From NCBI GenBank assembly GCA_029204225.1, contig CM055106.1:9722274-9786273 (forward strand): a stretch of 64,000 bases of DNA, in the 5' to 3' direction. The stretch comes from Diphasiastrum complanatum. Its lineage: Eukaryota > Streptophyta > Lycopodiopsida > Lycopodiales > Lycopodiaceae. Positions 41,208-52,360 of this stretch are shown piece after piece. The stretch's first letter is position 1, and the number at the start of each line of letters is the position of its first letter. The notes under the pieces were generated by a model. It was not told where the DNA came from and searched no databases. It was given only the letters and a program-made list of their open reading frames with translations. The position numbers and the translations under genes are program-made.

Positions 41208-41813
41208 TGTCATGTACTACTAGTACATAAGTGCTGATCAATACATTACAATATCCATTGTAAGCTTTGTAGGCGCAAAAGTAGCTATTAGCCTATAGAA
41301 CAAGGTGGTTCCCTCTTTAGGTCCTCCAAAGTAATTAATAAGGATAATAGGCCAACAAGGGCCCAAATACATTTAATAAGACTTAACAAGGGCTAACTAT
41401 CTTTAAGATAGTTATATTTAGTTAAGTTAGGGGACTTGTCTATAAGTAGACAAGAGACATCACTTTTGGAATCTTTTAGCTCATTTGTAATTGAGAGAAC
41501 TAGGAGCTCTATTTCTTCTTCCTCCTTTGTGAATGTGAGCCTTGGGATCTTGATCTGGCTAGGTCTCGTGTGTCCCATCACATGAATTCATGTACTTCTC
41601 ACTCTGCATTATGGTCTCGTGTGCCCCATCACATGAATTCATGTACTCCTCACCCTCCATAATGGAATCCATCTCCTCTTGAGCTTCACTTTGGTATGAG
41701 CTTTGTGGTAGCTTGTGGTTATTGCTCCTCTTTGGTTCTCTTCAATATAGGTGTGGTGGTTGCCTCCTTGTTCTAGCTTGCTTGGCTTGAATTGAGAGGT
41801 ATGGCACATGACA
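41208..41813 (+). mobile_element. Ty3-type LTR copy B (606 bp, complete)
   Basis: It starts TGTCATGTAC and ends GCACATGACA, giving inverted ends of nearly ten bases. It carries a TATA inside the palindrome CTTGTCTATAAGTAGACAAG (41435-41454) and a 51-bp tandem duplication (41562-41612, 41613-41663), each unit with CATGAATTCATG. It inserted into the family D LTR. Copies A (14638) and C (49717) are partial. Confidence 0.88.
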
Positions 41814-41817
41814 TTTG

Positions 41818-41829
41818 TGGTATCAGAGC
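41818..41829 (+). promoter_or_regulatory. Primer-binding site of LTR copy B
   Basis: TGGTATCAGAGC lies four bases (TTTG) after the LTR end. Confidence 0.9.
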
Positions 41830-42774
41830 TTAAGATCGAATAATCATTTGATTCAACGTGAATCTCATTTCATTTGAAGAGTTTATTACTTTTGGGGCTT
41901 TCTTTTTGCTAATTTCTAACTTTTGAATTTTTAGATCTGTTCAGACTCATTTTTAGCATATAGCTCTGCTTCTTTGATTCTATAGCTTTTAGAGCTTTGT
42001 TTTAGCTTTCATTTGCACCAATTTGCAAGCAATTTGGGTAAGGGATGCAAAAGTTATTGCAATTTTACCAAAAGCTATCAAAATAGGTGATTACAAATTC
42101 GTTTTCACTTTGTTTGAATTTTTCAGATTTGATTTGAGTCTTTCATCCTAGTTTCTTTACATAGGCTTTTAGAGCAATGTCTTACCTTTTATTTGATCTA
42201 TATGGCAGGTCATTTGGATTAGTAATCAAAAAGTTATGACAAATCTTGATTTCTAGCTCTAGTTTCTCTAGTTTTCTTTCTTCAAAATTTTCAGACCTGT
42301 TCTGTTGTAAATTTGACCTACGAAGTCACCTTCAATTATTAATCTGATTCTATATCTGATAGAGCTTGTTCTTATTTTTCAAAGGTACTGAGTTTTTGTG
42401 ATTTGGATAAATATTGAGAGAGTTATGATCAAATTAGTGAAGCTGGATTAGATTTGCTAGAATTCTAGAAATTTTCCTTTGTATTTCTTGGTGAGAGAGA
42501 AGCACTTCAAAATTTCAATATTGAAGTTTCTTTTAGCTGTAAATTTTTTTTCGATTTCTTTATTTTGAAAGGCCTGTAAGTCTTCTTACATTATTTTTCA
42601 AAAAAAAAATTAAAATTAATTTTTTTTTTGCAATATTGCTTTCAAGCGCGGGTGGACTACTCAAAAAGTTCGGCTATCCTATTTGCGCTTGAAACCAATA
42701 CCTGAAAAAAAAAAAAACAATTTTTTTTTTCCTTCTCCAATATTGATTTCGAGCGCGTTTGCTTCTGTGCACTT
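41830..42774 (+). other. Leader of the LTR-B element, then junction to the chimeric Ty3 copy
   Basis: AT-rich non-coding sequence matches 50096-50870, for example TTTCTTTTTGCTA and GAGAGAGAAGCACTTCAAA. It loses similarity near 42600 at A/T runs. No gag follows, so only the 5' end of this element remains. Confidence 0.65.
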
Positions 42775-42893
42775 CGGAGTGCTCCGGTTGAGATATGACT
42801 GAAATACTTCGGTTGAGATTTGAGCGGAGTGCTCCGGTTGAGATCTGACTGAAGCACTTCGGTTGAGATTTGAGAAAACCTCATTATGAAAGA
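42775..42893 (-). repeat. 25-bp unit array in Ty3 copy 2, about five units
   Basis: On the minus strand ATCTCAACCGAAGTGCTTC, ATCTCAACCGGAGCACTCC and related units follow each other. This is the short version of the array at 1896-2280. Confidence 0.88.
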
Positions 42894-43267
42894 ATGGGTC
42901 TGTTTGATGCAAGAACTTCAAAGGAAAAATATGACTGTGGCCTCCGAGTAGAAGTTCTTATGAAAAGGTGTATCTCCAGAAATGTTTGTATGCCTGAGAT
43001 ACCAGTCAGACAGAGATGAGGAAGCTAAAGTGTGAGAATTATTGCCTATGGTGTAGCCTATCATTTGTTGATCTAAAACATCCATGACCCATGAGTATGT
43101 ACAGGAAAAAGAAAATTCATAAAAAAGTACATAAGTAATTGTATGAAGTATAAACAAGGAACGAGGTGAACAATAGGCATGCAAAACGAGAATTACAAGC
43201 AAGGAATGAAAATAGAATAAAATAATAAAATAAATAAAAATGCAAAATATACACCAGGAAAAAGATG
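42894..43267 (-). other. 3' untranslated region of Ty3 copy 2
   Basis: It is homologous to 1500-1895 and includes coding-like IGYTIGNNSHTLASSSLSDW. It is interrupted relative to copy 1 by a frame change. Confidence 0.6.
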
Positions 43268-43853
43268 TTAAATTGGGTCAACAAATAACAACTCTTCGTA
43301 ATACCGCTGCAGACGACCACCGTTTACGACAGTGTCTAGGAGTATCCCGTCAAATGTTTGCAATTGGACTGCACCATTAGGAAAGATTTTATTGATAATG
43401 TATGGCCTCTCACTCATGAACTTCAATTTGTCGCATCTGGTCACCTAAGTGTAGATCTTTATTGCGCAGGTGACAATCATGCCAGGACTTTTGGCGTCGT
43501 TTGTTAACTAGTTGTGCGTGATAATATATTAGTCTTGTCTCACATCACTGGGCTAACGTAAATAGCCTGGTTTTGAGTTGTTGTTCGATTGCAGCTTTTT
43601 CACAGAGATCTGTTGAAAAAGCTTTCATGACTCGTAATGATGGGACTAAGAATTCTACTGGTATTACCGCCTCTTGACCATATACTAAGTGGAAAGGGGT
43701 AACCCACCCAGTGGCTTTCTTTGGGGTGGTGCGGTAAGCCCAAACAGCTGAGAAAAGTTTTGTTTTCCAATCAAAACGACTGGTTTCAACTATCTTAGTC
43801 AAAATGTTACATATCGTCTTGTTAGTTGATTCAGCCTGGCCATTACATCTCAT
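43268..43853 (-). pseudogene. Ty3 integrase C-terminal half (copy 2)
   Basis: From 43853 the sequence gives RCNGQAESTNKTICNILTKI, with the catalytic Glu, then FSAVWAYRTTPKKATGWVTP. Through a stop near 43545 it continues to KSWHDCHLRNKDLHLGDQV and the GPY/F-like SERPYIINKIFPNGAVQLQ. It is closely related to 907-1499. Everything before NGQAES is missing: the frame joins the segment homologous to 7548-7745 at about 43850. Confidence 0.85.
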
Positions 43854-44047
43854 GGTCTTCTTTCGACTGGAGGGCTACATTTGGGTTGATTTTGATGGGC
43901 TCCAAGCCTCGATCCCATAAACAATCTTGCTGCATCAGAAAGGCCATGGATCTGCAATACTCGGCACTTTCCTGCACGCAAAGATCGACACTTGTTTTGT
44001 ATTTATGCCCGAAGTCGAGTAACTTCAGCCTCAGATCATCCGGGGAG
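43850..44047 (-). pseudogene. 7548-7745-type domain fused to integrase
   Basis: SPDDLRLKLLDFGHKYKTSV, then SAEYCRSMAFLMQQDCLWDR and ALQSKEDHEM run in frame into RCNGQAEST of integrase. It is nearly identical to the domain at 7548-7745. The join is explained by a short imperfect match between the two source sequences. Confidence 0.85.
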
Positions 44048-44993
44048 TAATAACAGTGACATTGAAGAGCTGAATTCATGTCAATCAGAACAAGAACTGC
44101 AGGTTCCAAACCAACAAGAAAACATACTAAGTAAACTGCAAACCACACAAGATCTGATAGTTACAATGTTGCAAGGAATGGAAAAAAATCGGCAAGCTGA
44201 TTAAATGAAATGGAAAAGATTGTTTGCTAGCCTATTTGGTGGACAAGACAAAATTGCGGGAGCTGATAAAAAATGTAATGATCCATCTACATTGTTCCAA
44301 CTACAAGCTCAATCACAAAATGTAACACCTTCTCAAGATATTCGGAGAATTGACATGGACAAGGGAAAACATGTATTACAGAGTCATATTGAATATCTGG
44401 TCGGACTTGAAAATGACAAGGGAACGTTGGAACAACGAGTGCAACATGATGAAGAAGAATAACTATCAATAATGGGAAAGCTTGTTCAGCAAATAGATCG
44501 GCCAAATTCATCAGCAACTATTGGTTTCCCATTGAATTCACAAGAGATGGCCAATCAACATTTACGTAGTGCTATGGAATGTATACAGGATCGACAACAT
44601 AAATGTAATTCTTGATTTGAATTGAGCAAGACAATTTCAAATGCGAGCGCAATGTCAATGCAAGGACACCGAAAATCAGCTGAGGTCAACGAACACGATG
44701 TAGAGAATTATGAGGCCAATATTTTTGTTTTCAATATTGATTTTCAATTGAGCAATATAAAGGCCAATTCAGACAATGGAGTTGTCAATGAGATAAACCA
44801 GTCAAGGGCCCCATCTTCCTTGAGATCACAAGAGCTATCCAATCACATTCAACCAGAAGACTTGTCTAGAACATCTTGTGAAATGAGATTGATAGACAAG
44901 GATACAACTGATCTATATGTCTGTTTTACTGCACAGTGGAATGTGATGAAACTTGTAATATACAAACTAGAAATTGTCCTAGCTATGAGATGA
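44048..44993 (+). pseudogene. Unrecognised decayed coding region, part 1
   Basis: One plus-strand frame stays coding-like for over 300 codons, broken by TAA at 44202-44204, TAA at 44460-44462 and a TGA near 44614. It contains SCQSEQELQVPNQQENILSK, FASLFGGQDKIAGADKKCND, SHIEYLVGLENDKGTLEQRV and DLYVCFTAQWNVMKLVIYKL. The middle has coiled-coil character. I do not recognise the family. Sequence left of 44048 comes from the Ty3 chimera, so the true start is lost. Confidence 0.45.
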
Positions 44994-45609
44994 GACAAAC
45001 AATCAAAGATCCATTATATCAAAGTTTCTAGTTTGTGGTTCAAAATATTGGAAAGATCAATATTTTTGAACATGATGATCTAATCTACGAAAGCTTTTTC
45101 GTCGAGACTTTGTGTGAAAGAGATATCATCACTCTTTGCAAATATCTCATTCACTCAATATTCTTGGAAATGAATGTCCATTCAGAATATCAATTGTTAT
45201 TTCCAAATATGATCCATCCAAACATATTGGTTCCTATATTGAAAATTGAGTATGCCAATAATTTCTTCATGTGGGATCTCCACAATTCAAATGCAAGATT
45301 CAAGATTATCGTCAAAGAATTTGGATTGAACGACAAAGCGACCACTATCAAACAACATGACAAAATCTTTAGGTTAGCATAGCCAGATGCAATGCTAAAA
45401 CATGATCCTAAAAGAATTGGATAGATCATTCAATTTGTTATGATGTCGAGGAAGCAGACAAAAGAGGATATTGCGGTGATACACTCTGTCCAATCCATAC
45501 AGATTGGTTGCTAACAAACAATATGGTGTTTTATCAACTTCTTCTTCGACCATCATTTTTTTTTCATGAGAACAAGGATTACAATCTGAAGCTAGCAAAA
45601 TGGATTCAA
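44994..45609 (+). pseudogene. Unrecognised decayed coding region, part 2
   Basis: After a frameshift near 44990 the sequence reads YEMRQTIKDPLYQSF, a stop, then FVVQNIGKINIFEHDDLIYE, SFFVETLCERDIITLCKYLI, FFMWDLHNSNARFKIIVKEF and a TAG at 45380-45382. Shorter coding-like pieces follow up to about 45600, where the family D leader starts. No known motif is visible. Confidence 0.4.
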
Positions 45610-46939
45610 TTCGACAATGGTGATGAAAACTCCTCGAAACACCTTTCTCCCTGCTCTGTGACATCGCTCTGTCCACTGGCTCTGAGCAGCCAGTTTCAAG
45701 GGTCATTCTCGCCCAAGGATGGCCAAAAAAGGTGCCTTTTAGGTATAGTTAGCCCCTTTGCCATTTTATTTGCAAAAATGAACTGTATCTTCATTTTGAA
45801 GATTTTTGATGAAGTGAAGTCCATTCTGAACTTCGGGTCCCTTTCAATATTTCAAACTGAAATTTTTTATTGAAGTTGCCATGCATATGGCCCTTCAAGC
45901 CCTTTTCACATGCATCCAACGGCTTTCATAGATCTTGCAGCCCACATGACTTCTCAAGCCATTCATCGTGGCCATTGGCTGTCCTCCATTCAAAACCGAT
46001 GGTTGTGATTGCCACCGTGCACTGGTTAGTGCTCCTGGAGACACTACAACCCCTCCTTACACTACATGCCTCCACGGGTTGGGCGCGTGCGACCTGTTCG
46101 TTCACCTCCTCTCTTCTTGCTACCTTCGCAAGCCTCCAAGCTCCATAGCTATGGCCTCCTCCTCATGGGTTTTCTGGTTGTTGATTCCGATCCAGCTTAC
46201 TGTTGGCTCTGCGGCACGGCACGGCCTATTGGCCTTTTCTCTTCCTCCCTAGGGCGCCCGGTTGTGTGCCTTGACAGCACTAAACTTTGTCTCCTACAAA
46301 GAAAGATCAGAGATTTTCTCTCCTAAAACTCTGGCAGCTTTGAAGAAGAGGATATCTTGGGCATTTCTCAAGCTTTCCCTAAGCTTTCACTTGCAGCTCC
46401 TATTTGGCTGAGGTCGCCCTACCTCCAGCTCGGTAACACAATTTACGGCTTGCCAATTGGTGCGGTATCGACTGCAAACACACTGGTTTTCATTCCAAAC
46501 CGTCAACACCCCACGAAACTAGAAATATTTCAAATTTCCTCCGTTTTCCACCCAATCGATCCCTGTAAATTGTTATGGCTCTCTGTCACTGCTCTTTGCA
46601 AATCTCTTGCAAGCCCCGTTGCACCAAACGGCTGTCCACACAGCAACGTAGCCAACATCGATGATTTCCCTGAAACCACCGAAACTGCAATATGGCTACA
46701 ACGATGATTTCCATGAAACCATCGATGATCTCCGTGAATTCTCCCCGGAATCCACCTACGACGATCGTTCTGATCTTCCCCGAAGCTCCGATCGAAGGAA
46801 CTTTGCTGTCTCCTGCCATTTGGACTGCCTATACTCCGTATGTAGTCCTCTCTCCTAAGACGCTTTGAGTGCTATTTCTCCTAGTGAAAGACGCTATCCC
46901 ATAGCTCCACCGGATCGTGCATACCTGCATCACCCTGAC
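45610..46939 (-). other. Leader of a minus-strand element (family D, copy 1)
   Basis: It matches 39866-41125. It is non-coding; no gag follows on the minus strand, so the element is truncated. Confidence 0.7.
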
Positions 46940-46951
46940 GCTCTGATACCA
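46940..46951 (-). promoter_or_regulatory. Primer-binding site, family D copy 1
   Basis: GCTCTGATACCA, the complement of TGGTATCAGAGC, abuts the LTR starting at 46952. Confidence 0.9.
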
Positions 46952-47418
46952 TGTTGAAATTCTGTTAGGATCTAGTGCAGTATGCAGATCACATCACACA
47001 ATCACCATAGCCACTCCTCACAAGCTCTCAAAGAAGACACAACAAAAGTTAAGTCTATTATGAAGAAACACTGTACATATAGCATAGCCCCAAACTGCAT
47101 GGGCTCAACAGGTGTCACTAAACTGGCCTACCACCTGCCAAACTAGAGTTAGGCCCAATATGGCCACATATACTAACAAACCCAGGACATGCCCCTGAGT
47201 ATAGCATAATGAACTCAAAATCACTATACAGGCTTCCTACGTGTGGCTACCCGACTAACCCAAGTAGTCGTCTACGGGATCAGTGTCTGATCAATATATC
47301 CTAACGGGTCACATCCCGATCACAACCATACACAGTAAACCAAATAAACTGTACACTTATTACATCATCACATTTTGGAGCTTATACTAATGAATCAGAT
47401 CAAAACTGATTTCTAACT
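46952..47418 (-). mobile_element. Family D 5' LTR (about 467 bp)
   Basis: On the minus strand it runs from AGTTAGAAATCAG to AATTTCAACA before the primer site. It matches the plus-strand LTR at 55405-55856 over most of its length, including GGACATGCCCCTGAGTATAG and GCCCATGCAG in inverse. The start AGTTAGAA resembles that of the 274-bp copia LTR. Confidence 0.82.
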
Positions 47419-48290
47419 GATAGAGGCGCATATCAGGGAGTTAAGGAGCCGGAGACACGAGACGGAGGGCACGGGACAACCCACTAACAGGGATTGAGGG
47501 AAGCAAGGTAAGGAAGTAGGAAAACGAGGGAGCCGGGCTGCGTGGAAGGCCACAGGGTATAGAGTGTAGATAGGTAGCGGGGCTGTGTAGAGGGCCACAG
47601 GGGCATCGGCGAGCCTGAGGAAGCGGGTCAAGGATCGAAGATGGAGTTAGTAGTGAGCAATCAAGCGAGGAGGAAGCGGGCCACCGTAGGCAAGGAAATA
47701 GTCAGAAATCAGACCTCAGAAAGTAGTGGCAGGTAGCGATGGGATGCCAGGGCAAATCCGCTGATAGGAATAGAAGTGGGTCGCTAGGAGGACACAGGCA
47801 GGCAGAACCGAGCGTGGACAGGGCATCCACGGGTGCAGGTAAGGTGATTTACAGGCAGCGAGGAGGGAGCGAGGCAAGGCAGATCAGCGAGCCACAGGAC
47901 GGGGCCAGACAGCCGTTGGGTAGAAGAGAAACTCAGAAGAAGGAAGAAACGTTCCGCAGGCAGGCAGATACACAGCATACAGAGGCAACGAGCCTAAGAC
48001 AAGGCATAGAACAGCCTGTAGCAGGGCAACATGCCTTATCTATCAGCAATTTGCAGGGTTTTCTTGTAAATCAATCCTGCAAGCAAATCTTAGAACGAGC
48101 CACAGGCAGGGCATTGGCCTTCCTAAACCAGCGATCTGCAACAAGGCTTCAAACAACAACATGCAATGTCTACAGTAGACAGATTCACAAGCAACAATTT
48201 CAAGCCATTAATTGGGCTTTCTTTCTCAATCTGTTTGTGGCTGACAGGGCTCTCAAAGAAAAGGGATGATTGGTAGTCTATAAATTAGGC
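47419..48290 (+). other. Purine-rich region with a 176-codon frame of unknown status
   Basis: The frame 47739-48269 (MGCQGKSADRNRSGSLGGHR...) is Arg/Gln/Gly-rich, which reflects the AGG/CAG-rich base composition. No motif is recognisable and it is flanked by an LTR and non-coding DNA. A spurious frame is more likely than a gene. Confidence 0.3.
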
Positions 48291-49716
48291 CACAAGCCAA
48301 TAGACTTCAAGCAATTTGTGAACTTGTGATGATAGTAATAAATAGGACAATCAAAGTAAAGCTCTTCCCTAGACAGTCACAAATCACAAACTATCCACAA
48401 CTCTTTCAAAGCTTAAATAAACAGCATATTGGAAATAAGATAGCAAATCACTTCCAATACTTCACAGCCTGCAACACAATGATTAATAACTGCAAAGAAA
48501 TACAAGGACAATCTTCACAATTCCAAGATCTGCAACCATAGGGTTAGAGGCAGAAAAAACAATTCACAGATCCACAAAGAGTGGTAACACAATGCTAATG
48601 ATTCAAATTGTACATCAATAGCAATGAAGTAAAAGCAGTTTACAACAAAGATCCAACAAAGAAATTAGAGTGGAAGGCATCAGGCAGATCAGCCTCTTCT
48701 CCTTTTCTCCTCCCTGTCTCTGTGAGATTGAGCACAAATTGGAAGTGGAAGAGATAAGAAGCACCAAGCAAAACAGCTTCTACTCCTTCCCTTTCTCTCC
48801 AAACTTCTCCACACAAGTTCGCTCCTACTCCAAGAAGATGACAATGACAATTGACAATGTTGTCCCTCACCCCAACCTGATCATACGTAGGGGCTCAATG
48901 GGCTGGAGGTGCACCCCTTCAAGAAATGGGGCACCTTCTTATGACTTTTCAAAAAAGTGCCTCTAAAAATAGGGCACTGGCCCAAATTCGTTTTTAGCAC
49001 CTAACTTGGCCTCAACTTGCAATTTCAAAGTCAAGTTGGGCCCTATTTACAGTTTCAGTTTTTATGGGCTCACGGCCAAGTTTTTAATTACTAAAACTGT
49101 ATTACAAAAATACTTGGCACCTCCTAGTCCCGACAAATCCGGAAACTAGGGGCATAGGCCGCATAAATGGAATTTTCATACAACGTAAATTAGCAAATGA
49201 TCAGTATTTTAATAACAGTGCAATCGGCCATTATTGGCCATTTATGCATCATTTTTTAACAGTTCCACGTCAGTGTAATAACACGCGACGACGATTTTTC
49301 ATCAAAAATAGCTTAAAAAAAGGGTCTTTTTCCCCGCAAACATCAAGTGTTGATCATAGGCCCATTTTAACAAGGAGCTTAACACTTTATTTTTTTCCTA
49401 AAGTATTTTCTTGTGAATGGAAATGGTTATCACTCATAGTTCTTTTGTTAGTCAGATTTTGATCACATTATGAAAATCTTGTAAATAAGAACTTGACTAG
49501 TGTGAGGCTTATCTTGGGATTCAAAGTCCAGTTGTTCAAATTTACAGTCATTGAATAAAGGGAGGTAAAGTACTTGATGTATCTAGACTTTTATTGGCTA
49601 GAAATGTTGGTGGATGCTAGATCTTGTCACCCTTGAAACTTTTTAAGAGTGCTTACTTCACATCTTGATCAAGAATTGTCATCGATTAGGCTAGATAAAT
49701 GCTTCATTACAAGTAA
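48291..49716. other. No gene recognised
   Basis: Only short frames are seen and none carries a known motif. The sequence is AT-rich after 48950. Confidence 0.35.
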
Positions 49717-50095
49717 TGTCATGTACTTTTAATACATCCATGCTTATACATGCAAGATAATATCCAATATAACCTTTGTAGGACCAAAAGGAGCTATTAG
49801 CCTTAATAACAAGGCGGTTTCCTCTTTAGGCCTTCCAAAGCAATTAATAAGGATAATAGGCCATCAAGGGCCCATCGTGGTTTAAATAATACTTAACAAG
49901 GGTTAATTATCTCTCAAGATAGTTAAGTTAAGTGAGAGCATTGTCTATAACTAGGCAAGAGACATCATTTTGTAAATCTTTTGGCTCATTTGCAAGTGAA
50001 AGCTTCTAGCTTCCTTATGAATGTGAGCCATAGGGATTTCTATTGCTAGGTCTCATGTGCCTTATCCACATGAATCAATGCTCCATCTCATTGAT
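49717..50095 (+). mobile_element. Ty3-type LTR copy C (3' part missing)
   Basis: It starts TGTCATGTACTTTTAATAC and follows copy B through AACAAGG, AATTAATAAGGATAATAGGC and CACATGAATC. It then passes into leader sequence without the LTR end and without a primer site. Confidence 0.8.
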
Positions 50096-50917
50096 TGTAC
50101 TCTCTCTTTCCATGTGAATTTTATTAGATTTGATAAGTTTATTGCATTTGCAATTTTCTTTTTGCTAGTTTTTAAGTTTGAAATTTTCAAGTCTGCTCAG
50201 ACTAATTTTTGACATTCAATTTCATTTTTTATTTTTAATTTGATTCCATAAGCTTGTAAAGCTTTGTTTGAGCTTTAATTTATACCAATTTACAAGGCAT
50301 TTGGATAAGAAATGCAAAAGTTATTGCATTTTTCCCAAAAGCTATCAAAATAGGTGACTAGAATTTTGCTTTCACTTGATTTGAATTTTTCAGATTTGAT
50401 CTGAGTTCTTATTTCAAGTTTTTTTACATAAGACTTTAGATCATTGTCTTATTTTGCTCTGATCCATATTGCATATTATTTGGATCAGTATTCAAAAAGC
50501 TATAGCAAATCTTAATTTGTAGCTTTCGTTTTGCTAGTTTTTTCTTTCTTCAAGATTTTCAGATCCGTTCTGTTGTAGATTTGACCTACTAAATCAGATT
50601 CAATCATTGATTTGATCCGAGAGGCTGATAGAGCTTGTTGTTAGCTTTTCAAAGGTATTAAATTTTTGTGATTTGGATCAATATTGAGGAAGTTATGATC
50701 AAATTAGTGGAGATGGGTCAGAATTGCCAGAATTTTGAAAAAAATTTGTTGGATCTTGCTAAGTGAGAGAGAAGCACTTCAAATTTTCAAATCTGAAGTT
50801 TCGTTTCCTTTGTAGTTTTTTTTCACATTTTTTAATTTGAAGTTTTTATTAAGAAAAAAACCTAACCTTACCCTAGCCCTAAGGCCATAACCTAAACCTA
50901 CTCTACTCTCCACGCAA

Positions 50918-50920
<3 letters not shown>
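50096..50920 (+). other. Leader of the LTR-C element
   Basis: It matches 41840-42600 (for example TTTCTTTTTGCTAGTTTTTA and GAGAGAGAAGCACTTCAAA). Near 50865-50905 a degenerate CCCTAA-like segment (CCCTAGCCCTAAGG) appears. Confidence 0.6.

Positions 50921-50921
<1 letters not shown>

Positions 50922-50974
<53 letters not shown>
50922..50974 (+). repeat. (CT)n microsatellite, about 53 bp
   Basis: An uninterrupted CT dinucleotide run. Confidence 0.97.
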
Positions 50975-50976
<2 letters not shown>

Positions 50977-51767
50977 ACGACTGTCTCCTCTCTCCGCCTA
51001 ACTGAAGAAACAAAATGTTTCTAATGCCAAAGCTTTGCTAGCTTTCAATCCTGAACCTTTGACAAATGACGACACGACATGACACAGCATGAAATCAGTT
51101 GTGCTCCTCAACTGACTAAGAAGATCAGCCAAGTACCATAGGGTATAAATATCAGATCAGATATCATGACATAAGCAGAAGCACTTTAGATCGTGGCTAA
51201 TCTACCATTCTTGTAATTCTGATTAGTTGTAGATGTTTAATCACTCTAATCTAGAAGTTACACGACGTGACTATATACTTTCTGTTTGATGCATAATGTA
51301 GTATGCTAGTAAGCAAGACAAGAAGTCTGAAGACGAAAATACAAAATACATGTCCGCCTACGTGCGAGACAATTCTGTAGAGGATCTGTAGATCCAAAAG
51401 TCTGCTAGTAAGCGAGACACAATTCGTGAGAGAATTGTATTTCTCTCACGCCAATGCATTGTCTGAATATGTCGCACAGTGCTTGAAGAATCAAAAAATC
51501 AATAGACGATATTGTAGCTGTTGGGCACATTATTATTCTAAATGATTGTATGATCTTGAATGAAAATTTGTTTGCTACAATTCGTGTGTCTGATTCACTT
51601 GCTCATTTAATTCCGCACCTTGGTTCAATATTGTTGAATGATGTATTAATTTGTTAAAAGTAGATCAGCAGTGTCTGTCTACACTCTGAAGGACTGTAGG
51701 AATGATATAGCTGGCAGTGACTAGCGATCATATCTGAATTCCTAACGAACTGATCTTGTTCGCAAAT
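50975..51767. other. Non-coding region with TATA-like site and a perfect hairpin
   Basis: GGGTATAAATATC near 51141 looks like a core promoter of an LTR. CGTGAGAGAA, a TTGTAT loop and TTCTCTCACG (51425-51450) form a perfect 10-bp stem. GCTAGTAAGC(A/G)AGAC occurs twice near 51312 and 51404. No coding motif is seen. Confidence 0.45.
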
Positions 51768-52042
51768 CCTTTCGTTTCGTGCTTCGCTTCGCTTCGATTC
51801 GCGATCACTTGGTTATAAGGATAAATCATTATAGAGCTCACATAAGTTTCGTTTCGTTTCGTCTCGTCTCGTTACCGAGCCTGATTGATCTTGTCGTGAA
51901 CTCTTTCGCTTCGCTTCGTTTCGTGTCGTTTCACAATCTGTATGCTGGAAGCATGAATCAATGTCAGAGCTCGTTTGAGTTTCGCTTCGCTTCGCTTCGT
52001 TTCATTTTCGTCCAGATTTCGTCTCGTTCCGTTTCGTTGTGT
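51768..52042 (+). repeat. Degenerate TTCGY pentamer array
   Basis: Runs of TTCGC, TTCGT and CTCGT occur in four blocks (about 51768-51803, 51849-51873, 51904-51933, 51976-52040) separated by other sequence that includes GAGCCTGATTGATC and GGGCCTGATTGATC. The inverse pentamers occur once near 25393. Confidence 0.85.
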
Positions 52043-52360
52043 TACAGGGCCTGATTGATCCAACACGAATTATTCTCGAATAGAAATAATTCGAGGTTCA
52101 CGATAGTTTCGCGAATCGTTTGAGGGTCTTTTATCAGTTTGCCACCAGGTTTGCATTTTCTGAGTGCATTTTTTGCATCACTAACACGTCGGTCTCCTTT
52201 CTCCTTCAGCTCCGGCTCGGTCCACAACTCCTCCACAATTCTGTTAGCCCCTCCTCGGTTCCGTTCCTTTCAACTTAGTGCATTTCTGTGCAGCCCAAGT
52301 ACCACAGAAATGCGATGCGCCAAACTGCTCCTGCATGTAGATAAACTCTGTCAAAATTTG

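Noticed and set aside
47739-48269. 176-codon open frame as a host gene
   Set aside because: Composition is dictated by AGG/CAG-rich DNA, no motif is visible and it is flanked by LTR and non-coding DNA.
50865-50905. Telomere repeat (CCCTAAA)
   Set aside because: Only a short, degenerate CCCTAA-like stretch next to a microsatellite; no true heptamer array.
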